Part shown: positions 26,224 through 35,251 of the stretch, piece after piece
Layout: every line of letters starts with the position of its first letter
How positions within the stretch are numbered: the first letter of the stretch is position 1
Assembly (NCBI RefSeq): GCF_001544015.1
Contig: NZ_AP014924.1
Location: 3,472,001 to 3,536,000 of the forward strand
Source of the DNA: Limnochorda pilosa
Lineage (GTDB): Bacteria > Bacillota > Limnochordia > Limnochordales > Limnochordaceae
Reading direction: 5' to 3'
DNA: 64,000 nt
Program-made: the position numbers and the translations under genes
Notes under the pieces: model-generated
Databases searched by the model: none
The model's input: the letters and a program-made list of their open reading frames with translations, nothing else
Told to the model about the DNA's origin: nothing

Positions 26224-26739
26224 GTGACCCGTCCCTCGCAGCCGCCGGGATCCCCGGCGGCGCGTTTTCCGCAGAACGCCCACCTCCAGGGCCTCCTTCA
26301 GGCCGCCTGCCGGCTCGAGGTGAACCTGGAGGCCAGCGACGTCGCCGGGCAGTGGCTCTACCGCCCGGACGAACGCACCCTGTACGTCTGGGAGCCGGAC
26401 CTGGAGAACGAGTCTCTTTCCTTCCTGGTGGTCATCCTCGCCCACGAGCTGGGCCACGTGCTCGACTTCGACGAGAAGCCGCACTACCGGGAGGTCATCC
26501 GGACCCTCCACTGGTCCCAGGTTCCGGAGGAGATCGAGCGCTCGGCCTTCATCCGGGGTTTTCGGATCCTGGAGGCGCTTGGCATTCCGGTATCCCTGGA
26601 GGCCTACCTCCAGATGATCGAAGAGCCCGTGGCGGCTCAGGTCGGCGCCGCGCTCCGGGCAGGGGAGGGCGTCGCGTTCCCCGACGGCTTCCTGGAGCCC
26701 TCGGCCCGGCAGGCCCGGCTCCAGCGCTCGTGCGGATGA
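26224..26739 (+). CDS. Small HExxH zinc metallopeptidase-like protein
   Basis: 171 aa, not assigned to a named family. VVILAHELGHVLDFDEK near 73-89 gives HELGH zinc ligands, and FIRGFRILEALGIPVSLEAY near 111-130 would supply the later helix. It resembles the fold of IrrE/ImmA-like or minigluzincin peptidases but has no HTH. There is no signal peptide, so it is cytoplasmic. GTG 26224 follows AGAGGAGGAGC. Isolated between DUF1992 (divergent) and the secreted-protein genes. Confidence 0.7.
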   Translation: MTRPSQPPGSPAARFPQNAHLQGLLQAACRLEVNLEASDVAGQWLYRPDERTLYVWEPDLENESLSFLVVILAHELGHVLDFDEKPHYREVIRTLHWSQVPEEIERSAFIRGFRILEALGIPVSLEAYLQMIEEPVAAQVGAALRAGEGVAFPDGFLEPSARQARLQRSCG

Positions 26740-26829
26740 CGGGCCGGAGATCACCGGCCGGAATGCCTGTCCCGACAGTGCGGATCAGAACGGAGTTTAC
26801 CCGGCCGTAACCGTATCTTTTCGATGCCA

Positions 26830-26838
26830 TGCTATAGA
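26830..26838 (+). promoter_or_regulatory. Extended -10 promoter element upstream of the secreted protein genes
   Basis: TGC-TATAGA (extended -10 form TGnTATAAT, two changes) with no convincing -35, about 70 bp before the GTG at 26909. Confidence 0.4.
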
Positions 26839-26908
26839 ATGGACGTGGGGTCCTCGCAGGCGGTTCGTCGCGCCGTCCTTGCGGGACGCCGGGTACGGGG
26901 GTGACAGC

Positions 26909-27604
26909 GTGGACCGGGGTTGTCGGTACCGGGCGTCTCCCTATCGGGGCAAGCCCTGGAGACGGCTTTTCCTCGCGGCGGCCGTGCTCCTCCTGGCCGC
27001 CGGGCCCTGGGCCGCGTCCGCAGCCGGGACCGAAGAGCCCGGAAAGGTCGTTCTCAGCCAGGACCAGGCCCTGGATCTGCTCGACACCCTCATCGCGCGC
27101 AGGCCCTTGGATCAGGGGCGGGTGCGCTTCCGGGTGGAGGGGACCGTGGCCATGGCCGGCCTTGACGCCCCTTTCCTGGCCGAAGTGGAGCAGCGGGGGG
27201 CCAAAGCCGTGGTGAACGTGGAAGAGGCTCCCCCCTTCGTTCCCCGGGAGATCGAGGCGGTGTTGAGCGACGCCCGCACCTTCCTGGCCGACTTCGACTT
27301 CTCCTTCGCAGGCGTGGAGCTGCTGGAGGAGGAGCCCCAGGCGGTCTTCCAGGGGACGCTCCGGAAGGGGGCCTCGGGGGCCCGCAAGGGCTCCGTTTGG
27401 ATCTCCCTCGAGACGGGAGAGTTGAGGCGGCTCACCCTGAGCTACTGGTGGGGCACCGTCGACTCCACCCTCGAGTACGGCCTCGAGCTCGGCCACCAGG
27501 TGGTGCAGAACCAGCAGGTGCGCGTCTCCCCCTGGGGGCTCTCCCTCACCTTGCGCTACCACGGCTTTCGCTGGCTTGACGGGGAGGACCAGGCCCAGCG
27601 ATGA
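26909..27604 (+). CDS. Secreted protein of unknown function (LolA-like fold possible)
   Basis: 231 aa. GTG 26909 with GGGGGTGAC upstream opens a signal peptide: KPWRR then LFLAAAVLLLAAGPWAASAA (about 15-39, likely cleavage after Ala-Ser-Ala-Ala). The mature part is all-beta in appearance, with alternating hydrophobic strands (RVRFRVEGTVAM, AVFQGTLRKG, LTLRYHGFRWL). That pattern recalls LolA/LppX-type lipoprotein carriers, but no decisive motif is visible. It lacks a lipobox Cys. Next gene, after about 215 bp, is also secreted. Confidence 0.65.
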   Translation: MDRGCRYRASPYRGKPWRRLFLAAAVLLLAAGPWAASAAGTEEPGKVVLSQDQALDLLDTLIARRPLDQGRVRFRVEGTVAMAGLDAPFLAEVEQRGAKAVVNVEEAPPFVPREIEAVLSDARTFLADFDFSFAGVELLEEEPQAVFQGTLRKGASGARKGSVWISLETGELRRLTLSYWWGTVDSTLEYGLELGHQVVQNQQVRVSPWGLSLTLRYHGFRWLDGEDQAQR

Positions 27605-27820
27605 GCCAAACGCCCCCGGGCGGCCCACGGCGCGCCGGGCCCACTCCCCGGCACAGCGCTCCACACCTTCCGGCGTAAGGGACCCCTCACCGGAAGGAAG
27701 CCAGCGTCCGATACCTAAGACATGAGCACCCGGGCGGGCGCGCCGGCGGCGGGGCTCCCTTCCCCGGACCGTGCCGGAGTCCACGCCTTTTCCCGTCTTG
27801 AGCAAGGAGGCATCCGTGCC

Positions 27821-28477
27821 ATGACCTTTTCTCCTGCATCCGCCCAAAGGGCCGCGAGGCGCCCGCACTTGGCCCACGAACTGCTCGCGCTCTCTCTTTG
27901 GCTGGCCGCCACCCTCGTGGTCACTGCGATTCCCGTCCGGGCCCAGGACGGCGGCCCTCTTCTGGCCGGTGGGGGCGGCCCCACGCTGGACGTGCTCCTC
28001 CTGGACCCGGAGGAGCTTTCTGGGGCTCCCGGCCTGCCGGAGATGCTCCTGCTCCAGGGCGGCGGCGGCTTTGGTCGCTACCAGGCCTGGCGCGTGGGCG
28101 GGAGCGGCGCCGCAGGGCAGGTAGGCGCCTCCGACGGAGCAACCTTCGGCCTCAGCTACGGCGGCCTCAGCTTCGCGTACCTGCCCGGCGCCTACGGCGC
28201 CCTTCCCCTGCCCTCGCCCCGCACCAGCTTCGGCGCCCTCTTCGGCCTGGGGGCCGCCACCCTCCAGCCGGCCGGGTCAGAGGCGCAGAGGCTGCCCTTC
28301 ATCCTCTTCCGCCCCGAGGCGACCGCGGAGATCTCCCTGGGAAGCCTGGGAACGCTGCAGCTGGGGGCGACCTACTCCTTCCCCATCCCGCTGGGGTCCG
28401 AGGACACCCCACTGGGCGACCTGGGCGCGATCCAGAGGCCGGGCTTCCGGCTGGGATTGGTCTTCGGCGGGTTCTAG
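27821..28477 (+). CDS. Secreted, possible outer-membrane beta-barrel protein
   Basis: 218 aa, not recognised. ATG 27821 follows AAGGAGG. A signal peptide (about 22-41, ending VRAQ) precedes a Gly-rich region (GGPLLAGGGG). The rest has short alternating strands such as GATFGLSYGGLSFAYLPG, ATAEISLGSLGTLQLGATYS and a last strand GFRLGLVFGGF. A terminal Phe after an alternating strand is the classic C-terminal signature of outer-membrane barrels. This is inference from pattern only. Confidence 0.6.
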   Translation: MTFSPASAQRAARRPHLAHELLALSLWLAATLVVTAIPVRAQDGGPLLAGGGGPTLDVLLLDPEELSGAPGLPEMLLLQGGGGFGRYQAWRVGGSGAAGQVGASDGATFGLSYGGLSFAYLPGAYGALPLPSPRTSFGALFGLGAATLQPAGSEAQRLPFILFRPEATAEISLGSLGTLQLGATYSFPIPLGSEDTPLGDLGAIQRPGFRLGLVFGGF

Positions 28478-28492
28478 CGGGAGGTTCGCGCA

Positions 28493-28588
28493 TGGCGGGA
28501 GCAGATGGGAATCGAACCCACCGCGGGTGGATCGCACCCGCCGACGGTTTTGAAGACCGTGGCCGTCACCAGACGGACGCCTGCTCCC
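28493..28588 (-). tRNA. selC: Selenocysteine tRNA (anticodon TCA)
   Basis: 96 nt including encoded CCA. An 8-bp acceptor GGGAGCAG / CTGCTCCC, discriminator G, 5-bp anticodon stem ACGGT / ACCGT with loop CTTCAAA (anticodon TCA at 28553-28551), a long variable arm GCGGGTG-CGAT-CCACCCGC, and a 5-bp T stem around TTCGATT give the 8+5 layout of bacterial tRNA-Sec. It has its own promoter at 28620-28648. No selA, selB, selD or obvious selenoprotein gene is in the window. Confidence 0.95.
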
Positions 28589-28619
28589 ACGCTGCCCCTG
28601 GGCCGGGGCGTCGGCTCCC

Positions 28620-28648
28620 ATGATGCGGCAGAGGGCGCCGAAAGTCAA
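28620..28648 (-). promoter_or_regulatory. Promoter of tRNA-Sec
   Basis: Minus-strand TTGACT (28648-28643), 17-bp spacer, CATCAT (28625-28620). The predicted start is about 25 nt before the tRNA 5' end. Confidence 0.7.
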
Positions 28649-28674
28649 GAAGCCCCGTAGCGTATCCTTGTAGC

Positions 28675-29802
28675 ATGGCCATCGTCACGACGGACACGGC
28701 GCAGCAGCTCCGAGCCGCCGCTCGGGTGGCGGCCACCTACGTGGGTACGGTGGTGGGGGCCGGCTTCGCCTCGGGTCAGGAAGTCCTCCAGTTCTTCGCC
28801 CTGTACGGCATGGGAGCGGTCTGGGGCATCCTCCTGGCAGGGGCCCTGCTGGGCCTCTTCGGCTACCTGATCCTGCAGGTGGGGAACGAGGCTCGGGCCC
28901 GGTCGCACCGGGACGTCCTCGACGCCTTGGGGTCGCCTGGGCTCGCGACCGCGCTGGATGGGCTCATCACCCTCTTCCTCTTCGGCGGTCTGGCAGCCAT
29001 GGCAGCAGGGGCGGGGGCCGTGGCACGCGAGCAGCTGGGGCTGCCGGCCGCCCTGGGATCCACCCTGCTGGTGGCGGGCGCGGCCGGGACGGTCCTCTTC
29101 GGCATCGAGGGGGTGGTGCGGGCCATCTCGGCGGTGGTCCCGTTCCTGGTGGGCGCCGTGCTCCTGGTCTGTCTGGGCAGCCTGGGCTCCCGCCCGCTCC
29201 TCCTCTCGTGGGCGGCGCCCGGGCGGGCTTTCTTCCCTGTCTGGCCCCTGGCCGCGCTGGCGTATGCGTCGTACAACCTGGTGCTCTCCCTCTCCATCCT
29301 GGGCCCCCTGGGCCGGGTGAGCCCGAGCCGGTCCCTCCTGCCGGGGGCGGCGATGGGCGCTCTGGTGCTGGGGGTCGCGGCCGCGGCCATCCACCTCACC
29401 CTCTTCACCCTGGGGCCCGGGCTCCTGGAGGAGACGGAGGTCCCCATGCTGGCGGCCGCCCGGCGCTTGGCCCCAGCCCTTGGCACGGTCTACGCGCTGG
29501 TGCTGCTGGCGGAGGTCTACACCACGGCGGTGGGCAACCTGTTCGGGGTGGTCGCCCGCCTGCGCTCGCCCGGCCGTACCCGCGAGCGCGGGCACAGGGC
29601 CGAACCCCGCCCCCCTAAAGCGTCCGGCCGAGGGTGGACCCTCGCTACCCTGGGGACAGCCCTGATCGCCTGGGCGGTGGCGCAGCTGGGCTTCTCCACC
29701 CTGGTGCGGAACCTCTACTCCGTGATGGGGATCGCAGGGACCGTCCTGCTCGTGACCTTGATCCGTCGCCTCCTGGGCCGGAACGGCCGCGCTGCATCCT
29801 GA
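28675..29802 (+). CDS. YkvI-family membrane protein
   Basis: 375 aa, about ten hydrophobic segments. The N-terminal GTVVGAGFASGQEVLQFF near 25-42 is the hallmark of YkvI-like proteins, distant relatives of the APC/BCCT transporters. The substrate is unknown. A poorly conserved Arg/Pro-rich loop lies near 300-320. ATG 28675 has no ribosome site, and a TATCCT box ends 6 nt before it, so a leaderless mRNA is possible. It diverges from tRNA-Sec. Confidence 0.82.
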   Translation: MAIVTTDTAQQLRAAARVAATYVGTVVGAGFASGQEVLQFFALYGMGAVWGILLAGALLGLFGYLILQVGNEARARSHRDVLDALGSPGLATALDGLITLFLFGGLAAMAAGAGAVAREQLGLPAALGSTLLVAGAAGTVLFGIEGVVRAISAVVPFLVGAVLLVCLGSLGSRPLLLSWAAPGRAFFPVWPLAALAYASYNLVLSLSILGPLGRVSPSRSLLPGAAMGALVLGVAAAAIHLTLFTLGPGLLEETEVPMLAAARRLAPALGTVYALVLLAEVYTTAVGNLFGVVARLRSPGRTRERGHRAEPRPPKASGRGWTLATLGTALIAWAVAQLGFSTLVRNLYSVMGIAGTVLLVTLIRRLLGRNGRAAS

Positions 29803-29929
29803 AGACGGAAAGGGCAAGGTCCCGGGCGGGTCCAGGTCGAAGGCTCCTTGGGGCGACAGGCCCGCCGACGCTGTGCTGCCGGCCGCACCCGCGGCAGGCG
29901 CGGGACCGGGCGCCCCGGGAGGTGAGGTC

Positions 29930-31056
<1,127 letters not shown>

Positions 31057-31060
<4 letters not shown>

Positions 31061-32526
31061 GCCTGCAGGCAGGCGCCCCCGTCGCGCCCGAGACCTACCT
31101 GGAGCGCAGCCGCCTCCCCTTCCCCTTCTGCCCCGGCTGCGGCCATGGCCGGATCCTGGAAGCCCTGGACGGCGCCCTGAAGGCCCTCGGCCCCGACCCC
31201 ACCCGGGTCGCGGTGGTGACCGACATCGGCTGCGTGGGGCTCGCCGACCCCTACCTGGCCACTCACACCTTCCACGGGCTCCACGGGCGGGCGCTCACCT
31301 ACGCGACCGGGCTCAAGCTCGCGGACCCTGGGCTCCTGGTGGTGGTGCTCATGGGCGACGGCGGCGCCGGCATCGGGGGGAACCACATCCTCCATGCCGC
31401 CCGCCGCGACGTGGACCTGACCCTGCTCGTCTTCGACAACTTCAACTTCGGCATGACGGGCGGCCAACACTCGCCGACCACGCCGCCCGGCAGCCTCACC
31501 GCCACCACCCCCGCCGGCTCCCGCGAGCACCCCATGGACCTCTGCGCCACCGTGCTCGCCAACGGCGCCCGCTTCGCCGCGCGCACGACCGCGTACGATC
31601 CGGAGCTGGTGCCGATCCTGGCCGATGCGCTCCGGCACCCCGGGTTCGCCCTGGTGGACGTGTGGGAGCTTTGCACGGCCTACTTCGCCCGGACGAACCG
31701 GGTAGACGCCCGCGCTCTGGGCGCCCGCATGGAAGCCCTGGGGATGGCCTCGGGCCGGATGGGTCCGTCCGTTCCTGAGCCCAGGCCGGCCGGACCCGGA
31801 GGTGCGACCGCGCAGGGCCCTCCGCCTGCAGCAGCGACCGCCGTCGCGACCCGCCGGGGCGACGGACCCCGCAGCGATGTCCGCCACCTGGGCCTGACGG
31901 GACGCGCGGCCGAACCGTCTTTCCGTTCGGTGGAGGCGGGCCCTGCGGTGGTGGTGGTTGCGGGGGCGGCCGGGCAGAGGATCCGGTCCAGCGCCGCGCT
32001 CCTGGCCGAAGCGGCCACGGCCAGCGGCCTGTGGGCGCGCCAGGAGGATGACTACCCCGTGACGGTCCAGTCGGGGCACTCCATCTCGGCGGTGGAGCTG
32101 CGGCCCGACCCCGCGCCCGCCCAGGCGACAGACGGAGAGCCCCTCGCGGCAGGACCGCCCGTGGAAGGCCCTCCCGTTTCGTCCCGGTCCGCGGTCTACC
32201 TGCTGCTCCTGGCGCCGGAGGCGCTCCGCCAGCGTCCCTGGGCCTGGATGGAGGGGGCCGGTGACCTGTGGGTCTATGGCGAGCCGGGGCTGCTCGATCG
32301 GGTGCCGCCGGAGGTTACGGGGCACCGGCGCCCGCTGCAGGTGGGCCGCATGCGGGGCCGCGCCCGCCGCCAGGTGGGGCTGGCCGCCCTGGCCGCGCTG
32401 GTGCACGAGCACCCCCTGGTGCCCATGGAGGCCCTCGAGGCGGTGGCCCGGGCCCTGAAGCCCCAGGAGCGGGCCGAGGAGGCCCAGGAAGCGCTGGCCG
32501 CCGGGCCTGGGCTCCTGGATCCCTGA
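31057..32526 (+). CDS. 2-oxoacid:ferredoxin oxidoreductase, fused beta-gamma subunit
   Basis: 489 aa. Residues 1-240 are a KorB beta subunit: FCPGCGHGRILEALDGAL near 24-41, the TPP motif GDGGAGIGGNHILHAARR near 104, and FNFGMTGGQHSPTTPPGS near 129. About 70 residues of Ala/Pro/Gly-rich linker follow. From about 310 to the end there is a gamma-like domain (VVVVAGAAGQRIRSSAALLAEAA, then DDYPVTVQSGHSISAVELRP). Beta and gamma are normally separate genes, so this is a fusion. ATG 31057 overlaps korA and has GGGGGTGA upstream. Confidence 0.85.
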
Positions 32527-32537
32527 TCCGATAGAAT

Positions 32538-32580
32538 GGGCGTCTTCCGGTTCCGCCGCGTGCGGCGGGGGAAGACGCCC
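32538..32580. terminator. Bidirectional hairpin between korBC fusion and ferredoxin genes
   Basis: Outer 11-bp stem GGGCGTCTTCC / GGAAGACGCCC with an inner CCGCCGC / GCGGCGG stem, between converging stops at 32526 and 32633. No T-run is present. Confidence 0.6.
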
Positions 32581-32632
32581 GGCCAGGTGGGGGGTGGAGG
32601 TCAGCGGCCCACCCGTCCCCTTTGGTCGTCCC

Positions 32633-32866
32633 TCACTTGAAGAAGTTGGCGTTCTTCTCGACGAAGGACTGCCACTCCTCGGGCACCTCGTCCTCGGGGA
32701 AGATGGCTTCCACCGGGCACTCGGGCTCACAGGCGCCGCAGTCGATGCACTCCTCGGGGTCGATGTAGTACTGATCCTCCCCCTCATGAATGCAGTCGAC
32801 AGGGCAAACCTCCACGCAAGCTGCATCCTTGACGTCGATGCATGGCTCCGCGATCACGAAGGCCAT
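32633..32866 (-). CDS. Seven-iron type ferredoxin
   Basis: 77 aa. The Cys pattern [18 protein letters not shown] then [16 protein letters not shown] is that of [3Fe-4S][4Fe-4S] ferredoxins (C-x7-C-x3-CP, then CxxCxxCxxxCP). ATG 32866 follows AAGGGGGG; an in-frame ATG 18 bp upstream lacks a ribosome site. It is a probable electron acceptor for the oxidoreductases encoded next door and at 16429-19203. Confidence 0.9.
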   Translation of the reverse strand: MAFVIAEPCIDVKDAACVEVCPVDCIHEGEDQYYIDPEECIDCGACEPECPVEAIFPEDEVPEEWQSFVEKNANFFK

Positions 32867-33000
32867 GGCCAACCCCCCTTCCACCTACCAGGCTACGACT
32901 TCCCGGTGCCAGGTTCTGCGACCGTGGTTGCACACCTTCTTTCTCTCCTGCCCGGGTTCGAATCATTCGCGGACGCGTCTGTACCGCTCATGGCCCAGGC

Positions 33001-34242
33001 TTATCGCCTCGCCCATCGCCCCGCCAGGGCCAGGACCACTTCCACGGCCTTCTCCATCCACTGGACCGAGACCCACTCGGTGCGGGAGTGGAAGTTGACG
33101 CCGCCCGCGAAGAGGTTGGGGGTCGGCAGGCCCATCTGGGACAGGCGGGCGCCGTCGGTGCCGCCGCGGATGGGTGTCTCGATGGGCTCCACGCCCGCGT
33201 CCCGGTAGGCCTCCCGGGCCCGCTCCACCACCTGGGGGAAGCGCTCCAGGGCCTCCCGCATGTTTCGGTAGCCCCCCGTCTCCGCCACGGTCGCCTCGGC
33301 CCCCGGGTGGGCCAGCCGGAGCGCCTCCAGCTCCCGCTCCAGAAGGGCCCGCTTGGCCTGCAGGCCCTCCGCGGTGAAGTCCCGGAGCAGCCAGGCCATC
33401 TCCACCTGCTCCACCGAACCCTGGACGCGGTCCACGTGGAGGAAGCCCTCGCGCCCCTGGGTCGTCTCGGGTCGCATCTCGGCGGGAATGCCTTCGATGA
33501 GCCGGGCTGCCAGGTGCACGGCGTTCACCATGGCCCCCCGGGCGGTCCCCGTGTGGGCCGACCGGCCCTGAAGGGTCACCCGGAGGTTGAGGGCGTTGAA
33601 GTTCTCCCATTCGAGCTCGCCCAGGCGGCCGCCGTCCAGGGTGTAGGCCGCCACGGCCCCGAAGCCGGCCACGTCGAAGTGCTCGATGCCCTTGCCGTTC
33701 TCCTCGTCGGGGGTGAAGGCGACGCGGATGGGGCCGTGCACGTGCCGCTCGTCTTTCAGCAAGCGGCACAGGGCCTCCATGAGGGCCGCGACGCCTGCCT
33801 TGTCATCGGCTCCCAGGAGGGTGTCGCCGCTGGAGGTGACGAGGTCATGGCCCACCACTTCCCGCAGCAGCGGGTGGTCGGCTTCGCTCAGTACCGGCCC
33901 GGCGGGCAGGACGAGGTCACCCCCCCGGTAGCTCCGGTGAACGATGGGTTGGATCCCCCGGCCCGGTGCGGCCGGGCTCGTGTCCATGTGAGCCAGGAAG
34001 CCTACCGCCGGCGCCTCTGGCGCCCCCCGGGCCGGAAGGGTGGCGGTGACGATCCCGTGCTCGTCCACCCGGACGTCCTCCAGGCCCATGGTTTCCAGCT
34101 CTGTGGCCAGGATCCGGGCCAGCTCCCACTGCCCCGGGGTGCTGGGGATGTCCTGAGGGTCCTCTGCCGAGGTGGTCTCCACCTGCACGTATCGGAGGAA
34201 CTTGGCCAGCAGTCCCTCGCTCAGGAGCTCGTTCCGGGTCAT
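33001..34242 (-). CDS. pepT: Peptidase T (tripeptide aminopeptidase)
   Basis: 413 aa, the usual length. M20 zinc peptidase with VGFLAHMDTSPAAPG near 81-95 (metal His and Asp), TLLGADDKAGVAALMEAL near 144-161, FTPDEENGKGIEHFDV near 178 (catalytic Glu pair), QGRSAHTGTARGAMVNAV near 225, and a C-terminal RGGTDGARLSQMGLPTPNLFAGG near 360. It cleaves N-terminal residues from tripeptides. ATG 34242 gives the family N-terminus and follows GCAGGCGA. It fits a peptide- and amino-acid-using lifestyle. Confidence 0.95.
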   Translation of the reverse strand: MTRNELLSEGLLAKFLRYVQVETTSAEDPQDIPSTPGQWELARILATELETMGLEDVRVDEHGIVTATLPARGAPEAPAVGFLAHMDTSPAAPGRGIQPIVHRSYRGGDLVLPAGPVLSEADHPLLREVVGHDLVTSSGDTLLGADDKAGVAALMEALCRLLKDERHVHGPIRVAFTPDEENGKGIEHFDVAGFGAVAAYTLDGGRLGELEWENFNALNLRVTLQGRSAHTGTARGAMVNAVHLAARLIEGIPAEMRPETTQGREGFLHVDRVQGSVEQVEMAWLLRDFTAEGLQAKRALLERELEALRLAHPGAEATVAETGGYRNMREALERFPQVVERAREAYRDAGVEPIETPIRGGTDGARLSQMGLPTPNLFAGGVNFHSRTEWVSVQWMEKAVEVVLALAGRWARR

Positions 34243-34285
34243 CGTGTCGCCTGCTTTCCTGGAGAGTGTCTTCGGAAGTCGGCCA

Positions 34286-35251
34286 TCAACCGTCCCCGTC
34301 CGGCCTGTCTCCCGAGTCGTGCGGGACCCGCGCACCGATCCCACCCGCAAGCACCCGGAGCCCGGCCGCAGCGGCCGCAGCATAGGCGGGCCGGAGGGCT
34401 TCCAGGAAATCCTCCCGACCCCTCCAGAAGGGGAAGGGGCCCACCTGCTCCAGGAGGGCGGACGGAGTCCGAAGGCCGGCTGCCTCGCCCGAAAGGCCGT
34501 CGGGAAGCGGGCTACCCTTCCAGAAGGCGACGGGTTCCGCCGGCAGGGACTCCGGCGATGCCTCCGGCTTCGGAGAGCCATCGTCGTCTGGTTTCGGGGC
34601 CCTACCCTTCGCCCGCGCGCCTGGCGCCCTCGTCCCGCGTTCGGTCCGGTGGCCCAGAGCCTCGAGCATCGCCTCCCGGGGCATCCCCCGGAGGGTGAAG
34701 ATGAGGAAAGGATCCCTGTCGAAGGCTTCCCCCAGCAGGTAGTAGACCGCCGCGATGTGCTTGCACGGGTTGGCGTCGTCGGGGCACGAGCACTCGGTGG
34801 CGAGGTCGCGCCGGGTGGAAGGGAAGAGGGTGAGTCTCGCCCTCTCGAAGACGTCCTCCACCTGAGGCGGCATCTCGCCGGCCAGGAGCTTTGCTGCGTA
34901 AAGCGCCTGCCGGGCCAGGGCTCGGGTCACCCTCTCCCACTCTTCCCCGGAGAGGGTCTTCACGCGGATCTCCACGGCGTAGGGCCTGGGGCGCGAGCCC
35001 TGCACCTGGGCGGTCACCCTCCCTGCCGCGACCTCCAGGGAGAGCACCTGGCCCTGGCGGGCGTAGGTGCGGCCCCGGCGGAGCCGGGCGGTCTCGTGGA
35101 AGCGCTCCAGCACCGCAATCCAGCGCTTGGCCCACCAGCTCTTGCCGAAGGCTCCCCGCCTGGTTCCGGCCCGGATGCCCCCTTCCGCCCGGATGGGAAC
35201 CGAGGGCTCGTACCAGGGCCCATCGTACTCGTCGTACCGCCTACCGCTCAT
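34286..35251 (-). CDS. SWIM zinc-finger protein paired with SNF2 helicase
   Basis: 321 aa. N-terminal GKSWWAKRWIAVLERF near 37-52 is typical of this family. The SWIM finger is CSCPDDANPCKH near 155-166 (CxC...CxH). The C-terminal third is Pro/Gly-rich. ATG 35251 overlaps the stop of the upstream SNF2 gene (ATGA). The SWIM-SNF2 pair is a recurrent neighbourhood, as in B. subtilis ywqA/ywqB, with no settled function. Confidence 0.88.
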   Translation of the reverse strand: MSGRRYDEYDGPWYEPSVPIRAEGGIRAGTRRGAFGKSWWAKRWIAVLERFHETARLRRGRTYARQGQVLSLEVAAGRVTAQVQGSRPRPYAVEIRVKTLSGEEWERVTRALARQALYAAKLLAGEMPPQVEDVFERARLTLFPSTRRDLATECSCPDDANPCKHIAAVYYLLGEAFDRDPFLIFTLRGMPREAMLEALGHRTERGTRAPGARAKGRAPKPDDDGSPKPEASPESLPAEPVAFWKGSPLPDGLSGEAAGLRTPSALLEQVGPFPFWRGREDFLEALRPAYAAAAAAGLRVLAGGIGARVPHDSGDRPDGDG

